DNA of 64,000 nt from Microbacterium sp. cf332 (GCF_900102175.1 NZ_FNKN01000003.1:496414-560413), one strand, 5' to 3'. Positions 49,476 to 58,029 are shown, numbered from the stretch's first letter. The notes: a model not told the origin generated them from the sequence alone. Made by a program: numbers and translations.

Positions 49476-50846
49476 TCAGGAGGAGGGAGCCGACAGCACC
49501 GCCCAGCCACGAGCAGGCAGCGACGCGGTGCTGCCCTCGAGGTCGTCGGCGGCGCCGGCGAGAAGCTGCGTCGCATCGGCGACCGGCACGGTCACGGGCG
49601 CGTCGGCGAGGTTGAGGGCGGTGACGACGGCATCCGTCCCGGTCGCGGTCCGCAGCACCATCGCCGTGTTGTCGATGTGGATGACGTCGGTGTGGGCGCG
49701 GTGCAGCCAGGGATGCTGCCGGCGGATGGCGATGAGCTGCTGGTGCGTGCGGAGGATGTGCTGCGAGCTCGCCGACAGCGAGTCGGGCGAAGGGGGTGCG
49801 TCGGGGAACTCGGGACGCACCGCATCGTCGCCGCCGAGACGCTCCTCCTTGACCGCTTCGTAGCCGTACTCGTCGCCCGCGTACACCGAGGGCACGCCCG
49901 CCACGGTGAACAGCACCGCGAGGGCATGCGGCACCAGTTCCGCGCCGATGGCCGAGGCGATGCGCGTGACGTCGTGGTTCCCCACGAATGTCTGCGGCGC
50001 GAACACCGGCAGCAGCTCGTTGTTCCGCTCGATCGCGTGCTTCAGCTCGAACAGGTTGCCGTCGGCGATGCCGTGCCAGATGCCCTGCCACAGCTCATAC
50101 TGCGTCAACGAGTCGATCGTCGACTCCTCGACGATGCGGGGAGCGTCGCCGTGGATGACCTCGCCGAGGAACCACGCGTCGGGATGCGCAGCGCGGACCC
50201 GCGGCAGGACGTGCGCCCAAAAGGCCGGAGGCACGGCGTAAGCGGCATCGAGGCGCCATCCGTCGATTCCTCGGTCGAGCCAGTGGTTCATGACCTCGAC
50301 GACGAGGTCGGCGACGGCGGGGGAGTCGTGGTTCAGCGCGACGAGTGCGTCGTGTCCCTCGAACACGTCGGCGTCGACCGGATCACCCGTCTGCCAGTCG
50401 TCCCAGCGCACACGGAAGAGGTCGGCGGTGTCGGCCTCGGGTCCGCGCTTCTCCAGCTCGTGGAATGCGGGGTGCTCACGACCCACGTGGTTGAACACAC
50501 CGTCGAACAGCACACGGATGCCGCGGTCGTGCGCGGCGGCGATGAGACGGTCGAGATCACGGCCGTCGCCGAGGCGGGCGTCGAGGCGGAAGTAGTCGGT
50601 GGTGTCGTAGCCGTGCGTGCTCGAGGCGAACACCGGCCCCAGCAGCAGCCCGTTCAGGCCGAGCTCGACGGCATGGTCGAGCCACGCCTCGATGCGGCCG
50701 AGCCGGTGCTCGACGTGCCCGCCCGCGTTGTCGGCATCCGCCGACGCATCGTCGATGCCGTCGCTGTCGTCGGGTCGGATCGGCGCCCCGGTGAAGCCCA
50801 GCGGGTACACGTGCCACCACATGACGGTCTCGGCCCAATTGCTCAT
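49476..50846 (-). CDS. GH13 alpha-amylase-family enzyme
   Basis: A 456-residue glycoside hydrolase acting on alpha-glucosidic bonds (amylase, cyclomaltodextrinase or glucosidase type). Seen: (β/α)8-barrel motifs: region I DGVFNHVG, region II DGWRLDAAY (nucleophile Asp), region III FLGEVIHGD (acid/base Glu), region IV FVGNHDVTR (transition-state Asp). MSNWAETVMWWHVYPLGFTGAP start. C-terminal beta domain (DVIHIDNTAMVLRTATGTDAVVTALNLAD) follows. No signal peptide, so it is cytosolic and may work with the glycogen phosphorylase pathway. ATG at 50846; an ATG 30 bases upstream is possible but less conserved. Confidence 0.92.
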   Translation of the reverse strand: MSNWAETVMWWHVYPLGFTGAPIRPDDSDGIDDASADADNAGGHVEHRLGRIEAWLDHAVELGLNGLLLGPVFASSTHGYDTTDYFRLDARLGDGRDLDRLIAAAHDRGIRVLFDGVFNHVGREHPAFHELEKRGPEADTADLFRVRWDDWQTGDPVDADVFEGHDALVALNHDSPAVADLVVEVMNHWLDRGIDGWRLDAAYAVPPAFWAHVLPRVRAAHPDAWFLGEVIHGDAPRIVEESTIDSLTQYELWQGIWHGIADGNLFELKHAIERNNELLPVFAPQTFVGNHDVTRIASAIGAELVPHALAVLFTVAGVPSVYAGDEYGYEAVKEERLGGDDAVRPEFPDAPPSPDSLSASSQHILRTHQQLIAIRRQHPWLHRAHTDVIHIDNTAMVLRTATGTDAVVTALNLADAPVTVPVADATQLLAGAADDLEGSTASLPARGWAVLSAPSS

Positions 50847-50908
50847 CACGGCAGTCAACACGAGTGGGGCCCCCACCGGGAACGACGTGCGAGCACGCCG
50901 CCGGGGGC

Positions 50909-52222
50909 TTAAGGTGCGGTGTCACGGGGCCGGCGGCGGTCCATCAGATGCCACGATCCCCCGGCGAGAGGCGACAGGGTCGCGAGCGTATACACGACCG
51001 CGATGAGCCCGAATGCGACGAGGAGACCGACGCCGTCGGCGAGGATTCCGCCCATCAGAGCGCCGAGCGGGACACCGGCCCACGTCCCGGCGTTCAGCAG
51101 CCCGAAGACCCGGCCGCGCAGGGGAGCGGGAACGCGCTCGAGCTGAACGGCGCCGAGGATCGGGTTGAGTGCGCCGGCCGCAAGTCCCGACACCGCCACC
51201 ACCGCGAGCAGGACGGGAAGCGGGGCCGCGAGTGCGAAGGCAGCGCTCGACGGACCGCCGGCGATGAGGAAGCAGATAGTGAACGTCAGGCGCCGCGGCA
51301 TCCGGTGCGCGACGAATCCGAACGTGATGTTGCCGAGCAGTGCGCATCCGCCCATGACCGCGACGATGACCGCGAGCGCCGCGGCGCCGCCGAGCTCGGC
51401 ATTCGCGTACAGCGGCAGCAGGGTCGATCCGCGGGCCGCGTCGAGCAGGTTCGTGATGAGCACCATGCCGACGATGAGTCGCATGAGCGGATCGCGTAGG
51501 ACGAAGCGAAACCCGTCGCGCAGTTCGTGCCAGTACGACGATTGTGCGTTCTGTGTGACGGCGTCGCTGTCGGTGGGCACGCGGGCTGCCGTCGCGGGGA
51601 CCATCGCTCGCGTCACGGTGGCGGAGATGAAGAACGCCGCGGCATTCGTCACCAGCGCGATCGTCGGCCCGAGGAGGGCGACGAGCGCGCCGGCGATCGA
51701 TGCGCCGATCAGCTTGGATAGTCGCTCTGATCCGTCGAGGAGTCCGACGCTCCGCTCGATCCGGATGCCGGCGGCCGCGGTGAGCTCGGGCAGTAGGACG
51801 CGGCGCGCGATCTGGCCCGGAGTGTCGAGCATCCCGCTGGCGAAGACGATGAGCAGCAGCGCCCAAAAGGGCAGGCCCACGGTCAGGGCGAGCGCGGGGA
51901 TGGCGAGAACGGTCACCCCGCTCATGACGTCGGCGACGACCGCGGTGCGGCGGCCCCCGACGCGGTCGACGACGACCCCTCCGAAGACTCCACCGAGGAT
52001 GACGGGCGTGGTTGCGGCGAAAGCAGCCAAGCCGACCTCGATGCCCGAGCCGCCCGTCGACAAAACGTAGAAGGGGATCGCGAAGGCGGTGATGACGTTG
52101 CCGGTCTGCGACACAGCGTGCGCCGACAGCAGCGCATACAAGGCTCGGGAGGCTCGGCGGTGCTGTCGGGGGTCGCCAGACGGATCGCCGACGGTGCTCG
52201 CCGGCGACGGTGGGGCAATCAC
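50909..52222 (-). CDS. MFS transporter (enterobactin-exporter-like / DHA3)
   Basis: A 437-residue integral membrane protein with about twelve helices, MFS class. Seen: ALLSAHAVSQTGNVITAFAIPFYVLSTGGSGIEVGL (helix 1-2), DRVGGRRTAVVADV (the motif-A loop), PELTAAAGIRIERSVGLLDGSERLSKLIGASIAGALV, and FGFVAHRMPRRLTF (second half motif). DHA3-type efflux proteins export macrolides, siderophores or drugs. GTG at 52222 overlaps the upstream HTH gene's stop (GTGA), so they are coupled. The local ArsR-type regulator should control it. Confidence 0.9.
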   Translation of the reverse strand: MIAPPSPASTVGDPSGDPRQHRRASRALYALLSAHAVSQTGNVITAFAIPFYVLSTGGSGIEVGLAAFAATTPVILGGVFGGVVVDRVGGRRTAVVADVMSGVTVLAIPALALTVGLPFWALLLIVFASGMLDTPGQIARRVLLPELTAAAGIRIERSVGLLDGSERLSKLIGASIAGALVALLGPTIALVTNAAAFFISATVTRAMVPATAARVPTDSDAVTQNAQSSYWHELRDGFRFVLRDPLMRLIVGMVLITNLLDAARGSTLLPLYANAELGGAAALAVIVAVMGGCALLGNITFGFVAHRMPRRLTFTICFLIAGGPSSAAFALAAPLPVLLAVVAVSGLAAGALNPILGAVQLERVPAPLRGRVFGLLNAGTWAGVPLGALMGGILADGVGLLVAFGLIAVVYTLATLSPLAGGSWHLMDRRRPRDTAP

Positions 52223-52806
52223 GGCCGGCGGTAGGCCTGATAGACGAGTGCGACCGGCACAGCGGGCCCGCCGTCGTCGTGGTCGCGACGCGCCGCCGTG
52301 TCGACCCATCGTTCGACGAGAGACTCGAGTTCGGTCTTCATGGCGCTCAGCTCTTCGAGTGTGAGGCGGAGCGTGCGGTCGCCGGTCGTTCCGGCGGCGA
52401 CCCATTCGACCGGGAAGGTCGGCATCGCGTCGACGTACTCGCTGTACCGGGCGGCGTAGACCTGCGCGATCGATTTCTCAAGCGACGCGGACGCCGCCCG
52501 TCGGGCCGGATCCGAGAGCTGTTCGGACGGCTCCCAGCTCGTGAGGGCCGCGGTGGCCTGCCACCAGCGCTCGCGCTTGTCCGAGCTTCGTGTCTCGGCG
52601 GGTTCGATCAGTTCGACCGCGGCGAGTTTGCCGAGGTGGTAGCTCACGGTTCCGGGAGCCTCGTCGACGACATCGCCGAGCTGGGCTGCGGTCTGTGGCC
52701 CGTGCTCGCGGAGGAGCGTCAGCAAGCGCAGTCGCGTCGGGTGTGCGAGCGCGCGCATCGCGGTGGCGCTCTCGAGTCGGGAGGCGGGCCGGCCGTCGGG
52801 TGTCAT
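52219..52806 (-). CDS. ArsR-type winged-helix regulator
   Basis: A 195-residue regulator: HTH_20/ArsR domain (AMRALAHPTRLRLLTLLREHGPQTAAQLGDVVDEAPGTVSYHLGKLAAVELIE) followed by a helical extension (RRAASASLEKSIAQVYAARYSEYVDAMPTFPVEW ... LRLTLEELSAMKTELESLVERWV) that is common in this subclass. No metal-binding cysteines, so an organic ligand is likely. ATG at 52806. It is co-translated with the MFS gene. A palindrome lies just upstream between it and the divergent TPR gene. Confidence 0.9.
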   Translation of the reverse strand: MTPDGRPASRLESATAMRALAHPTRLRLLTLLREHGPQTAAQLGDVVDEAPGTVSYHLGKLAAVELIEPAETRSSDKRERWWQATAALTSWEPSEQLSDPARRAASASLEKSIAQVYAARYSEYVDAMPTFPVEWVAAGTTGDRTLRLTLEELSAMKTELESLVERWVDTAARRDHDDGGPAVPVALVYQAYRRP

Positions 52807-52828
52807 GTCTTCACGATAGAAGGACAAG

Positions 52829-52848
52829 AGATATTGCGCAACATATCT
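52829..52848. promoter_or_regulatory. Operator palindrome between ArsR-type gene and TPR gene
   Basis: AGATAT and ATATCT (52829-52834, 52843-52848) flank a TTGCGCAA core (52834-52841). It starts 23 bases upstream of the regulator ATG and 40 bases before the TPR-gene GTG. Probable site for the adjacent regulator, controlling both directions. Confidence 0.6.
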
Positions 52849-52887
52849 TGTGCTAGTCTTGCGCTGCTGCACTGGAGGATGGTCATC

Positions 52888-53391
52888 GTGGACGACCTGT
52901 ACGCCGAGCTCGACCGGATCTTCGCCGAGCGCGATCGCGACGACATGGCGCCGACCATCGCCGCGCTGCTGCCGCTGCACGAACAGCATCCCGACGACGC
53001 ACGCGTCACCTACGAGCTCGCCGGCGCCGATGACACAGCAGGCGACGAGAGCGAGGCCGTCGGCCTGTACGAGCGCGCGCTTGCCACAGGGCTCGCGGGT
53101 GACATCCGTCGGCGCTGCCTGTTGCAGTACGGCAGCACCCTGCGCAATCTCGGACGTGTCGATGAGTCGCTGGCGGCCTTCGCGCGCGGGCGCGACGAGT
53201 TCCCGTCGTCGGTGTCGCTCGGCGCGTTCGAGGCGCTCAGCCTGCATGCCGCGGGCCGGACCGACGACGCGCTCGCTGGACTGCTCGTGCTTCTCGCCGA
53301 CCATGTCGATGCCGACGAGCTCGAGCGCTACAAGCCCGCGCTGCGGGCGAACGCGGCGTTCCTGGCGTCGCGCGGTGGGTCTGTGACCTGA
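52888..53391 (+). CDS. Tetratricopeptide-repeat protein
   Basis: A 167-residue helical repeat protein. Seen: VDDLYAELDRIFAERDRDDMAPTIAALLPLHEQHPDDARVTYELAGADDTAGDESEAVGLYERALATGL and DIRRRCLLQYGSTLRNLGRVDESLAAFARGRDEFPSSVSLGAFEALSLHAAGRTDDALAGLLVLLADHV, i.e. about four TPR-like units. The GTG at 52888 has GGAGG 9 bases upstream; the ATG at 52879 would abut that ribosome binding site, so GTG is chosen. Such proteins mediate protein contacts; the partner is unknown. Divergent from the ArsR gene across a shared operator. Confidence 0.85.
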   Translation: MDDLYAELDRIFAERDRDDMAPTIAALLPLHEQHPDDARVTYELAGADDTAGDESEAVGLYERALATGLAGDIRRRCLLQYGSTLRNLGRVDESLAAFARGRDEFPSSVSLGAFEALSLHAAGRTDDALAGLLVLLADHVDADELERYKPALRANAAFLASRGGSVT

Positions 53392-53425
53392 GCTGTCGGG
53401 GGCGGAGCCCCGCCGTGATCGTGCG

Positions 53426-54169
53426 TCAAGCGTTCGCGGCGAGCCAATCGGCGAAGGTGATGGTGCCGCGGTCGGCGTTCGCGTGTCCGCGCAGGCGGCC
53501 CGACGACATCGCTCGACCGAACGATCCGGGAAGCCGCATCTCGATCGTGGTCCGGCGGATGCCGCGGGCATTGAGCAGCGCTCGCGTCATGTCGATGAGC
53601 AGCTCGTCACGCGGACCGGTCAGGTCGCGCGCACGCCCGATCGGCTCGCCCTCGGCCAGCGTCACGAGACGGTCCGCGACCTCGGCGGCCGCTATCGGGC
53701 GTACGCGGGCGGCGGGAACCACCGACACCGGGCCGACCTTGCCCCGTTCGAGCGTCTGCTCGGTGAACTCGTGGAACTGGGCTGCCCGCAGGATGGTGTG
53801 CGGGAGCGGCCCGCGCTCGACGGCCCGCTCGTGCGCGAGCTTGCCGCCGTAGTAGGAGGCATCGACGCCGTCGATGCCGACGATCGACAGAGCCACGAGA
53901 TGCTTCACGCCCGCGGCGGTGCCCGCCCGGTGCAGGTTGCCCGCGACGGTCTCGAAGAAGTGCCGCGACCGGTGCCGCGAGAGCGTCTGGATTCCGGTGA
54001 CATCGACGATCGTGTCGACCCCGACGAGCGCAGGCGCGAGGTCGGCCCCGTGCACCAGGTCGTGCCCTTCGCTCCGCGCAAGCGCCACCACCTCGTGTCC
54101 CCGCTCTGAGGCGAAGCGGTGAACATGTCTGCCGACGGTGCCGGTCGCCCCGGCGATCGCGATTCTCAC
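53426..54169 (-). CDS. NAD(P)-binding atypical SDR / NmrA-like protein
   Basis: A 247-residue Rossmann-fold protein. Seen: MRIAIAGATGTVGRHVHRFASERGHEVVALARSE (GxxGxxG, then a basic Arg after strand 2 that favours NADP), LVALSIVGIDGVDASYYGGKLAHERAVE (the YYxxK signature of UDP-glucose-epimerase-like SDRs), and a C-terminal PIGRARDLTGPRDELLIDMTRALL. GTG start at 54169. Substrate unknown; similar to a family of NmrA/oxidoreductase proteins used as redox sensors or in secondary metabolism. Confidence 0.87.
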   Translation of the reverse strand: MRIAIAGATGTVGRHVHRFASERGHEVVALARSEGHDLVHGADLAPALVGVDTIVDVTGIQTLSRHRSRHFFETVAGNLHRAGTAAGVKHLVALSIVGIDGVDASYYGGKLAHERAVERGPLPHTILRAAQFHEFTEQTLERGKVGPVSVVPAARVRPIAAAEVADRLVTLAEGEPIGRARDLTGPRDELLIDMTRALLNARGIRRTTIEMRLPGSFGRAMSSGRLRGHANADRGTITFADWLAANA

Positions 54170-54325
54170 GCGCTCAGTATGTCGCCTTGCCGGTGCTGCG
54201 TCGCGTGCTCGGGCGTCTCATCTGTCAGAAGTCGCCGCTGCCAGCACCGTGAGGGGGCGCGAAGTGCCAGATGAATCGGCCTCGCCCGTAGACGGGCGCT
54301 CGAAACGACACTGGCCGCGCCGCTG

Positions 54326-54793
54326 TCAGCGGTCGAAGCGTGCGCCGGCGGGGTTGGAGGGCAGCGCGCAGAGCACGAGGACGGCCAGGCTGCCGGGGCC
54401 CGCGATGAAGTTGAGGAACCAGAACGGTCCGGCGAGGTTGGCGTCGTGCAGGCGGCGCCACGAGAGCGCGATCGTGGGAACGAGGATCGCCAGGTGCCAG
54501 ATGACGATCAGCAGCGCGCCGAACCCGAAGAGCGGGCCAGGCTCGGTCGTGCCGGTGGCGGAGTTGTAGGTTGCCCCCGAGAAGCCCAGGATGCCGGCGA
54601 GGATGTAGAGCACGGCGGTCACGAGGAACGCGGCGAGGTACCACCACCAGAACTCGCTGCGGCTCGCGCGACCGGTGAACGTCGCGTACTTCTTCCAGAA
54701 CCGGCTGAACGCCTGGCCGAACGTGGCGCCGTACAGGGGCTGCGACAGCGGGTCGACGTGCGAAGCGGCGGGCTGCGGGGCGGCGTAGGTCAC
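54326..54793 (-). CDS. DUF805 membrane protein
   Basis: A 155-residue protein with four membrane segments. DUF805 hallmarks: FGQAFSRFWKKYATFTGRASRSEFWWWYLAAFLV (the W/F-rich first block with TGRxSRxEFW), then IVIWHLAILVPTIALSWRRLHDANLAGPFWFLNFI (the RRLHDxxxSGWW-like block). GTG at 54793. Function unknown; widespread in bacteria. Stand-alone between the SDR gene and a GNAT gene. Confidence 0.9.
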   Translation of the reverse strand: MTYAAPQPAASHVDPLSQPLYGATFGQAFSRFWKKYATFTGRASRSEFWWWYLAAFLVTAVLYILAGILGFSGATYNSATGTTEPGPLFGFGALLIVIWHLAILVPTIALSWRRLHDANLAGPFWFLNFIAGPGSLAVLVLCALPSNPAGARFDR

Positions 54794-54980
54794 GGGTTCC
54801 TCCAGGAAAGGGCGACGGTGGCGCCGGAGCGGCGCGCTTCATCATCCCGTAGTGGCGTTTCGGGTGTGCGTCGCTGGGCGGGCCGTGACAGCGGCGGTGT
54901 CCGACCGATAGAGTCCGCGTCCTTCGCCTGTCACCCCCACGCCGCTACTAGCGCCGCAGAAGGGCCCAAGGCGCCAGGTG

Positions 54981-55011
54981 AGGCGGGCGAATTAGCTCGG
55001 AGCGCCCGCCT
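54981..55011 (-). terminator. Intrinsic terminator after GNAT gene
   Basis: CGCCCGCCT/AGGCGGGCG stem (54981-54989 with 55003-55011), 13-base loop, beginning inside the GNAT stop codon on the minus strand. Confidence 0.6.
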
Positions 55012-55562
55012 TACGCCTCCAGGATCTTCTGGAACAGGCGATGGTCCTGCCAGCGCCCGGCGATGCGCAGGTACGCGGGCGCGAGCCCGAACTCGACGAA
55101 CCCGCACCGGGTCAGCACCGTCTGCGATGCGACGTTGTCGACGAGCGTTCCGGCCTGGATGCGGTGCAGTTCCAGCATCGTCGCGGCGAGGCGCGACACC
55201 TCGTTCACCGTAGCCGTCATGAGGCCGCGGCCCGCATAGCGCTGATCGATCCAATACCCGAGGTTGCCGCTCTGGAATGCTCCTCGGACGATGCCGGAGA
55301 GAGTGATCCGTCCGATGATGCGCGACCCGTCTGCCAGCACGAGGGGGAGCGTGGTCTCGGCGTCGCGGCCCGCGATGAGCGCGGCGATCTCGGTCTGCTG
55401 TCCCGCCTCGGAATGGAAGTCGTTCGTGCGGAGGGGTTCGTACGGCGCGAGATGCTCGCTGTTGCGCAGGTATGCCTCGGCGAGAGGCGCCGCATCCGAG
55501 GTTCTGATCGACCGCAGCGAGACGCCGTGGCTCAGCGCGATGTCGATCGATGCGAGGTTCAT
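55011..55562 (-). CDS. GNAT N-acetyltransferase, RimJ/RimL type
   Basis: A 183-residue acetyltransferase. Seen: VSLRSIRTSDAAPLAEAYLRNSEHLAPYEPLR, RIIGRITLSGIVRGAFQSGNLGYWIDQRYAGRGLMTATVNEVSRLA (acetyl-CoA loop RYAGRGLM), and LHRIQAGTLVDNVASQTVLTRCGFVEFGLAPAYLRIAGRWQDHRLFQKIL, the RimJ/RimL C-terminal pattern. It would acetylate a ribosomal protein N-terminus, aminoacyl group or antibiotic; not decidable. The ATG at 55562 overlaps the SdpI-like gene's stop (ATGA). Confidence 0.92.
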   Translation of the reverse strand: MNLASIDIALSHGVSLRSIRTSDAAPLAEAYLRNSEHLAPYEPLRTNDFHSEAGQQTEIAALIAGRDAETTLPLVLADGSRIIGRITLSGIVRGAFQSGNLGYWIDQRYAGRGLMTATVNEVSRLAATMLELHRIQAGTLVDNVASQTVLTRCGFVEFGLAPAYLRIAGRWQDHRLFQKILEA

Positions 55563-55927
55563 CGTGCGGTGTCCGCGACGGCGACGGCTACCTTCGTGCC
55601 CACGCGGGTCGCCCACAGCATCACGAGCAGCATCAGCACGGCGCCGATGAGGACGCCGATCGTGAGCGCCGTCGTCGAGATGGGTAGGAGGGTGCATGCG
55701 GCGATCACGCAGGCGACGTATCCGGCGACGAGAGTGGGGCGCTTCGCGCGCACGTGCGCGGCGAGCCACGCTTCGTCGCTGGCCATGGTCGTGGGGGTGC
55801 GGATGCCGGCAAGCGAGTTGCGCTTCAGCTTCCCGGATGCCGCGGCCCGCGCCATCCAGATGATCGCGGCGCCGGAGCCGCCCATCGTGATGAAGAGGAC
55901 GATGCGAGCGATGAGATCGGTTTCCAT
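55559..55927 (-). CDS. SdpI-family membrane protein
   Basis: A 122-residue protein with three hydrophobic segments (METDLIARIVLFITMGGSGAAIIWMA, ARKR-flanked loop, LVAGYVACVIAACTLLPI, ALTIGVLIGAVLMLLVMLWATRVG). The middle loop SGKLKRNSLAGIRTPTTMASDEAWLAAHVRAKRP matches the SdpI / DUF1648-like conserved loop 'N.LaGiRTp.T..sd.AW...Hr.a'. SdpI confers immunity to a killing factor and acts with a repressor in Bacillus; here there is no toxin gene, so a general role is assumed. ATG at 55927 chosen over 55939 for GAAG before it. Confidence 0.85.
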   Translation of the reverse strand: METDLIARIVLFITMGGSGAAIIWMARAAASGKLKRNSLAGIRTPTTMASDEAWLAAHVRAKRPTLVAGYVACVIAACTLLPISTTALTIGVLIGAVLMLLVMLWATRVGTKVAVAVADTAR

Positions 55928-55975
55928 CACTTCGACCATATCGGGGGCGACGTGACGTGCCGCCGCCGGACAGAC

Positions 55976-56020
55976 GAGAGCCCCGGCAGCCGGGCTGAGG
56001 AGGCGGCTGTCGGGGCTCTC
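55976..56020 (-). terminator. Intrinsic terminator after HesB-like gene
   Basis: A 16-bp stem with one G-T pair, GAGAGCCCCGGCAGCC / GGCTGTCGGGGCTCTC (55976-55991 with 56005-56020), 13-base loop, downstream of the minus-strand gene that ends at 56035. Confidence 0.75.
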
Positions 56021-56034
56021 GAGATTTCGGGGTG

Positions 56035-56319
56035 TCAGGCGGCGCGGACGCCGAGCGCGAAGCTGATCGCGCCCTCTCCGTCGACCTGGGCGTCGAGCAC
56101 GCGGTCGTCGAGCGCGAGCGCTGCGGCCGGGTCGACGAACACGCGTGCGCCGTCTGCTTCGACGACGGCGTCCTCGCTCTGGGGAGCCTCGGCGAGGGCG
56201 AGGGCGAAGCCGGTCTCGGGGGAGCCGGAGTCGCTGATGCGGATACCGCCGGTCTCGGCGGGGATCTGGGCGGTGAGGTTCTTCACCGCGGTGGCGGCGT
56301 TCTCGGTGAGCGTGAGCAT
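56035..56319 (-). CDS. HesB/IscA-like protein without cysteines
   Basis: A 94-residue protein with the A-type Fe-S carrier fold: MLTLTENAATAVKNLTAQIP, GIRISDSGSP, FALALAEAPQSEDAVVEADGARVFVDPAAALALDDRVLDAQ. Family members carry one Cys in the middle and a C-terminal CxC/CGCG; this sequence has no cysteines at all, so it cannot bind a cluster in the usual way. AAGGAG precedes the ATG. Many actinobacterial genomes encode such 'HesB' proteins of unknown role. It sits alone between a membrane gene and a terminator. Confidence 0.85.
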   Translation of the reverse strand: MLTLTENAATAVKNLTAQIPAETGGIRISDSGSPETGFALALAEAPQSEDAVVEADGARVFVDPAAALALDDRVLDAQVDGEGAISFALGVRAA

Positions 56320-56437
56320 GAAGCTCTCCTTCCGTGGATTGCTGCGGAGCCCGCCACGATTCCGAGAATCCGGGCCGAACGCAAACCTGGGCCGTGACTC
56401 CCAGGGGATTCGGAAGGTTCGGGGAGCGTGCGATGCG

Positions 56438-57088
56438 TCACAAGCTTCGGGCGAGGACGAAGCTCACGATCAGCCCGAGCAGCAGGCAGCAGACCCACGC
56501 GGTCGCCGCCGAGACGTACCAGTTCTGGCGAAGTTCGAGACCGAGACGATCCGGGTGATCGCGCGGGGTGCGGCGGAGGCTCCGCTGGGTGATGAGCATC
56601 GGCGGAACCATCAGCACGAAGCACAGCAGCAGACCGATCAGCTGCAGAAGTGCGCTCGACGACCGTCCGCCCGGAGCGATGATCTGCCACGCCTCGGCCA
56701 GCGCAAGGGTGATGTTCCTCGGCCCGCACAGCGCGACGAGACCCGCCGCACCGACGACCATGACGAGCATGCGGAGAACGCGATCCGGTGTCGTCACGGA
56801 GACTCTCGGTGGCGTGGCGCCGTGGTGCTGGTGAGCCCAGAACTCGCGGTGCGCTCGCCGTCCCGCGAGCGGCCACACCGCGACGGCGACGAGCGCCGCG
56901 AGCACCCAGCCGAGCCACTCGTCGCCCTGCATCGGAATACCGAGCGCGTGGAACGCAATGAGTCCACCGATCCAGGCGGCCATCGCGGCGGAGAAGAGAA
57001 CGAAGGCGGCGAGGAGCCCGAGCGCCGTCCGCAGTGGCCTGCGCGTTGGCGCGGTGGCTGGGGTGTCTCGGGTCACGTCGGTCAGCAT
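56438..57088 (-). CDS. Four-helix membrane protein, hypothetical
   Basis: A 216-residue integral membrane protein with about five hydrophobic segments (ALGLLAAFVLFSAAMAAWIGGLIAFHALG, WLGWVLAALVAVAVWPLAG, VLRMLVMVVGAAGLVALCG, ALLQLIGLLLCFVLMVPPML, YVSAATAWVCCLLLGLIVSFVLA). Cytosolic loops are Arg/His-rich. ATG at 57088. No family recognised; divergent from the tRNA-Arg gene downstream. Confidence 0.7.
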   Translation of the reverse strand: MLTDVTRDTPATAPTRRPLRTALGLLAAFVLFSAAMAAWIGGLIAFHALGIPMQGDEWLGWVLAALVAVAVWPLAGRRAHREFWAHQHHGATPPRVSVTTPDRVLRMLVMVVGAAGLVALCGPRNITLALAEAWQIIAPGGRSSSALLQLIGLLLCFVLMVPPMLITQRSLRRTPRDHPDRLGLELRQNWYVSAATAWVCCLLLGLIVSFVLARSL

Positions 57089-57161
57089 AGGGCTGGGGCG
57101 CGCCAGGGATGAGGAGGGGCGGGATGCGGCCGCCCCCGGCCGTCTAGACTTGGCATGCCTT

Positions 57162-57233
57162 GCCTCTGTAGCTCAGTGGAAGAGCCACTCCGTCCTAAGG
57201 AGCGGGTCGGGGGTTCGAATCCCTCCAGGGGCA
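57162..57233 (+). tRNA. tRNA-Arg (anticodon CCT)
   Basis: Acceptor GCCTCTG pairs with CAGGGGC (one G-T pair), D arm TAGCTCAGTGGAAGAGCC, anticodon loop GTCCTAA in stem CTCC/GGAG (anticodon CCT), T arm with GGGGGTTCGAATCCCTC. CCA not encoded. An integrase gene fragment lies just downstream, so this is another integration site. Confidence 0.94.
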
Positions 57234-57240
57234 CACTCTC

Positions 57241-57309
57241 TTTTGCCCATGACCAGGTATTTCTTCCGTGGTCAGACCTCTCAGGATCGCGTTTTGCCCG
57301 CTTTTGCCC
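57241..57309. repeat. Three TTTTGCCC direct repeats beside the integrase
   Basis: TTTTGCCC at 57241-57248, 57292-57299 and 57302-57309, within the 199-base gap between tRNA-Arg and the integrase fragment. Placement suggests integrase arm-type binding sites; the rest of the gap (57310-57432) shows no gene. Confidence 0.5.
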
Positions 57310-57432
57310 GCATTTGTAGACGCTGTGAATGGAAACAGAGCCCGGCAAAGCGCGACATCCGGCGTCCCCGAACGCCAAATCGGCGTGTTTCGCGTGGCTT
57401 CGAAGTCGACGAGAAATTGAGCAATCTGCTCT

Positions 57433-58014
57433 CTACAGTCGGGTCGGCAATACGTAGCGTGTCTGCGGACCCGCTGGCAACGCCACGAGCGGCATCTGGG
57501 CGTTGAGTCGTGACGCGACGGCATCCAGACCGTCGTCGAAGAGGTCGGCGTAGGTGTCGAGTGTCATCGCCGCCGAAGCGTGCCCGAGCATCCGTTGCAC
57601 GACCTTCACGTTGGCGCCGGAGCTGATCGCGAGCGATGCGGCGGTGTGGCGGAGGTCGTGCGGCGTGAGCCGGGGGATCGACGGGTCGACGGTCTGTGCG
57701 CGCTGCACCGCGTTCGCGAACCATCCCTGGCTGCCGGAGTTGCGCATGTGGTGGACGCCGTCGCCGAAGAGCGATCCTTCCGGGCCCTTGCCGGCGCAGG
57801 CTTGTTCGATCATCGGGGCGAGGCCATCGGGGTAGGGGACCGAGCGCTTCTCGTGCGTCTTCGGCATGCCGACATGAATCTCGTAGCCGATCATCACCGC
57901 GTTCTCCTCGATGACGAAGCGCTTGCGCAGCCGGTTCACGCTGCGCACCCGCAACCCCGTCGCCTCTCCCCAGCGCAAGCCGGTGTAGGTGAGCGTGAGA
58001 ACCGTGGTCGCCCC
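57433..58014 (-). pseudogene. Tyrosine integrase, 5'-truncated
   Basis: About the last 190 residues of a phage/ICE integrase. Seen: catalytic block TLTYTGLRWGEATGLRV (Arg), LTPHDLRHTAASLAISSGANVKVVQRMLGH (HxxR, His), and MTLDTYADLFDDGLDAVASRLNA (Tyr nucleophile). The N-terminal SAM-like and arm-binding domains are missing: the frame meets a stop just upstream of 58014 and the sequence there becomes the TPR remnant on the other strand. The stretch retains all catalytic residues but no start, so it is a broken gene left by deletion of an element from tRNA-Arg. Confidence 0.85.
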
Positions 58015-58029
58015 CGGGTCTCACGATCT

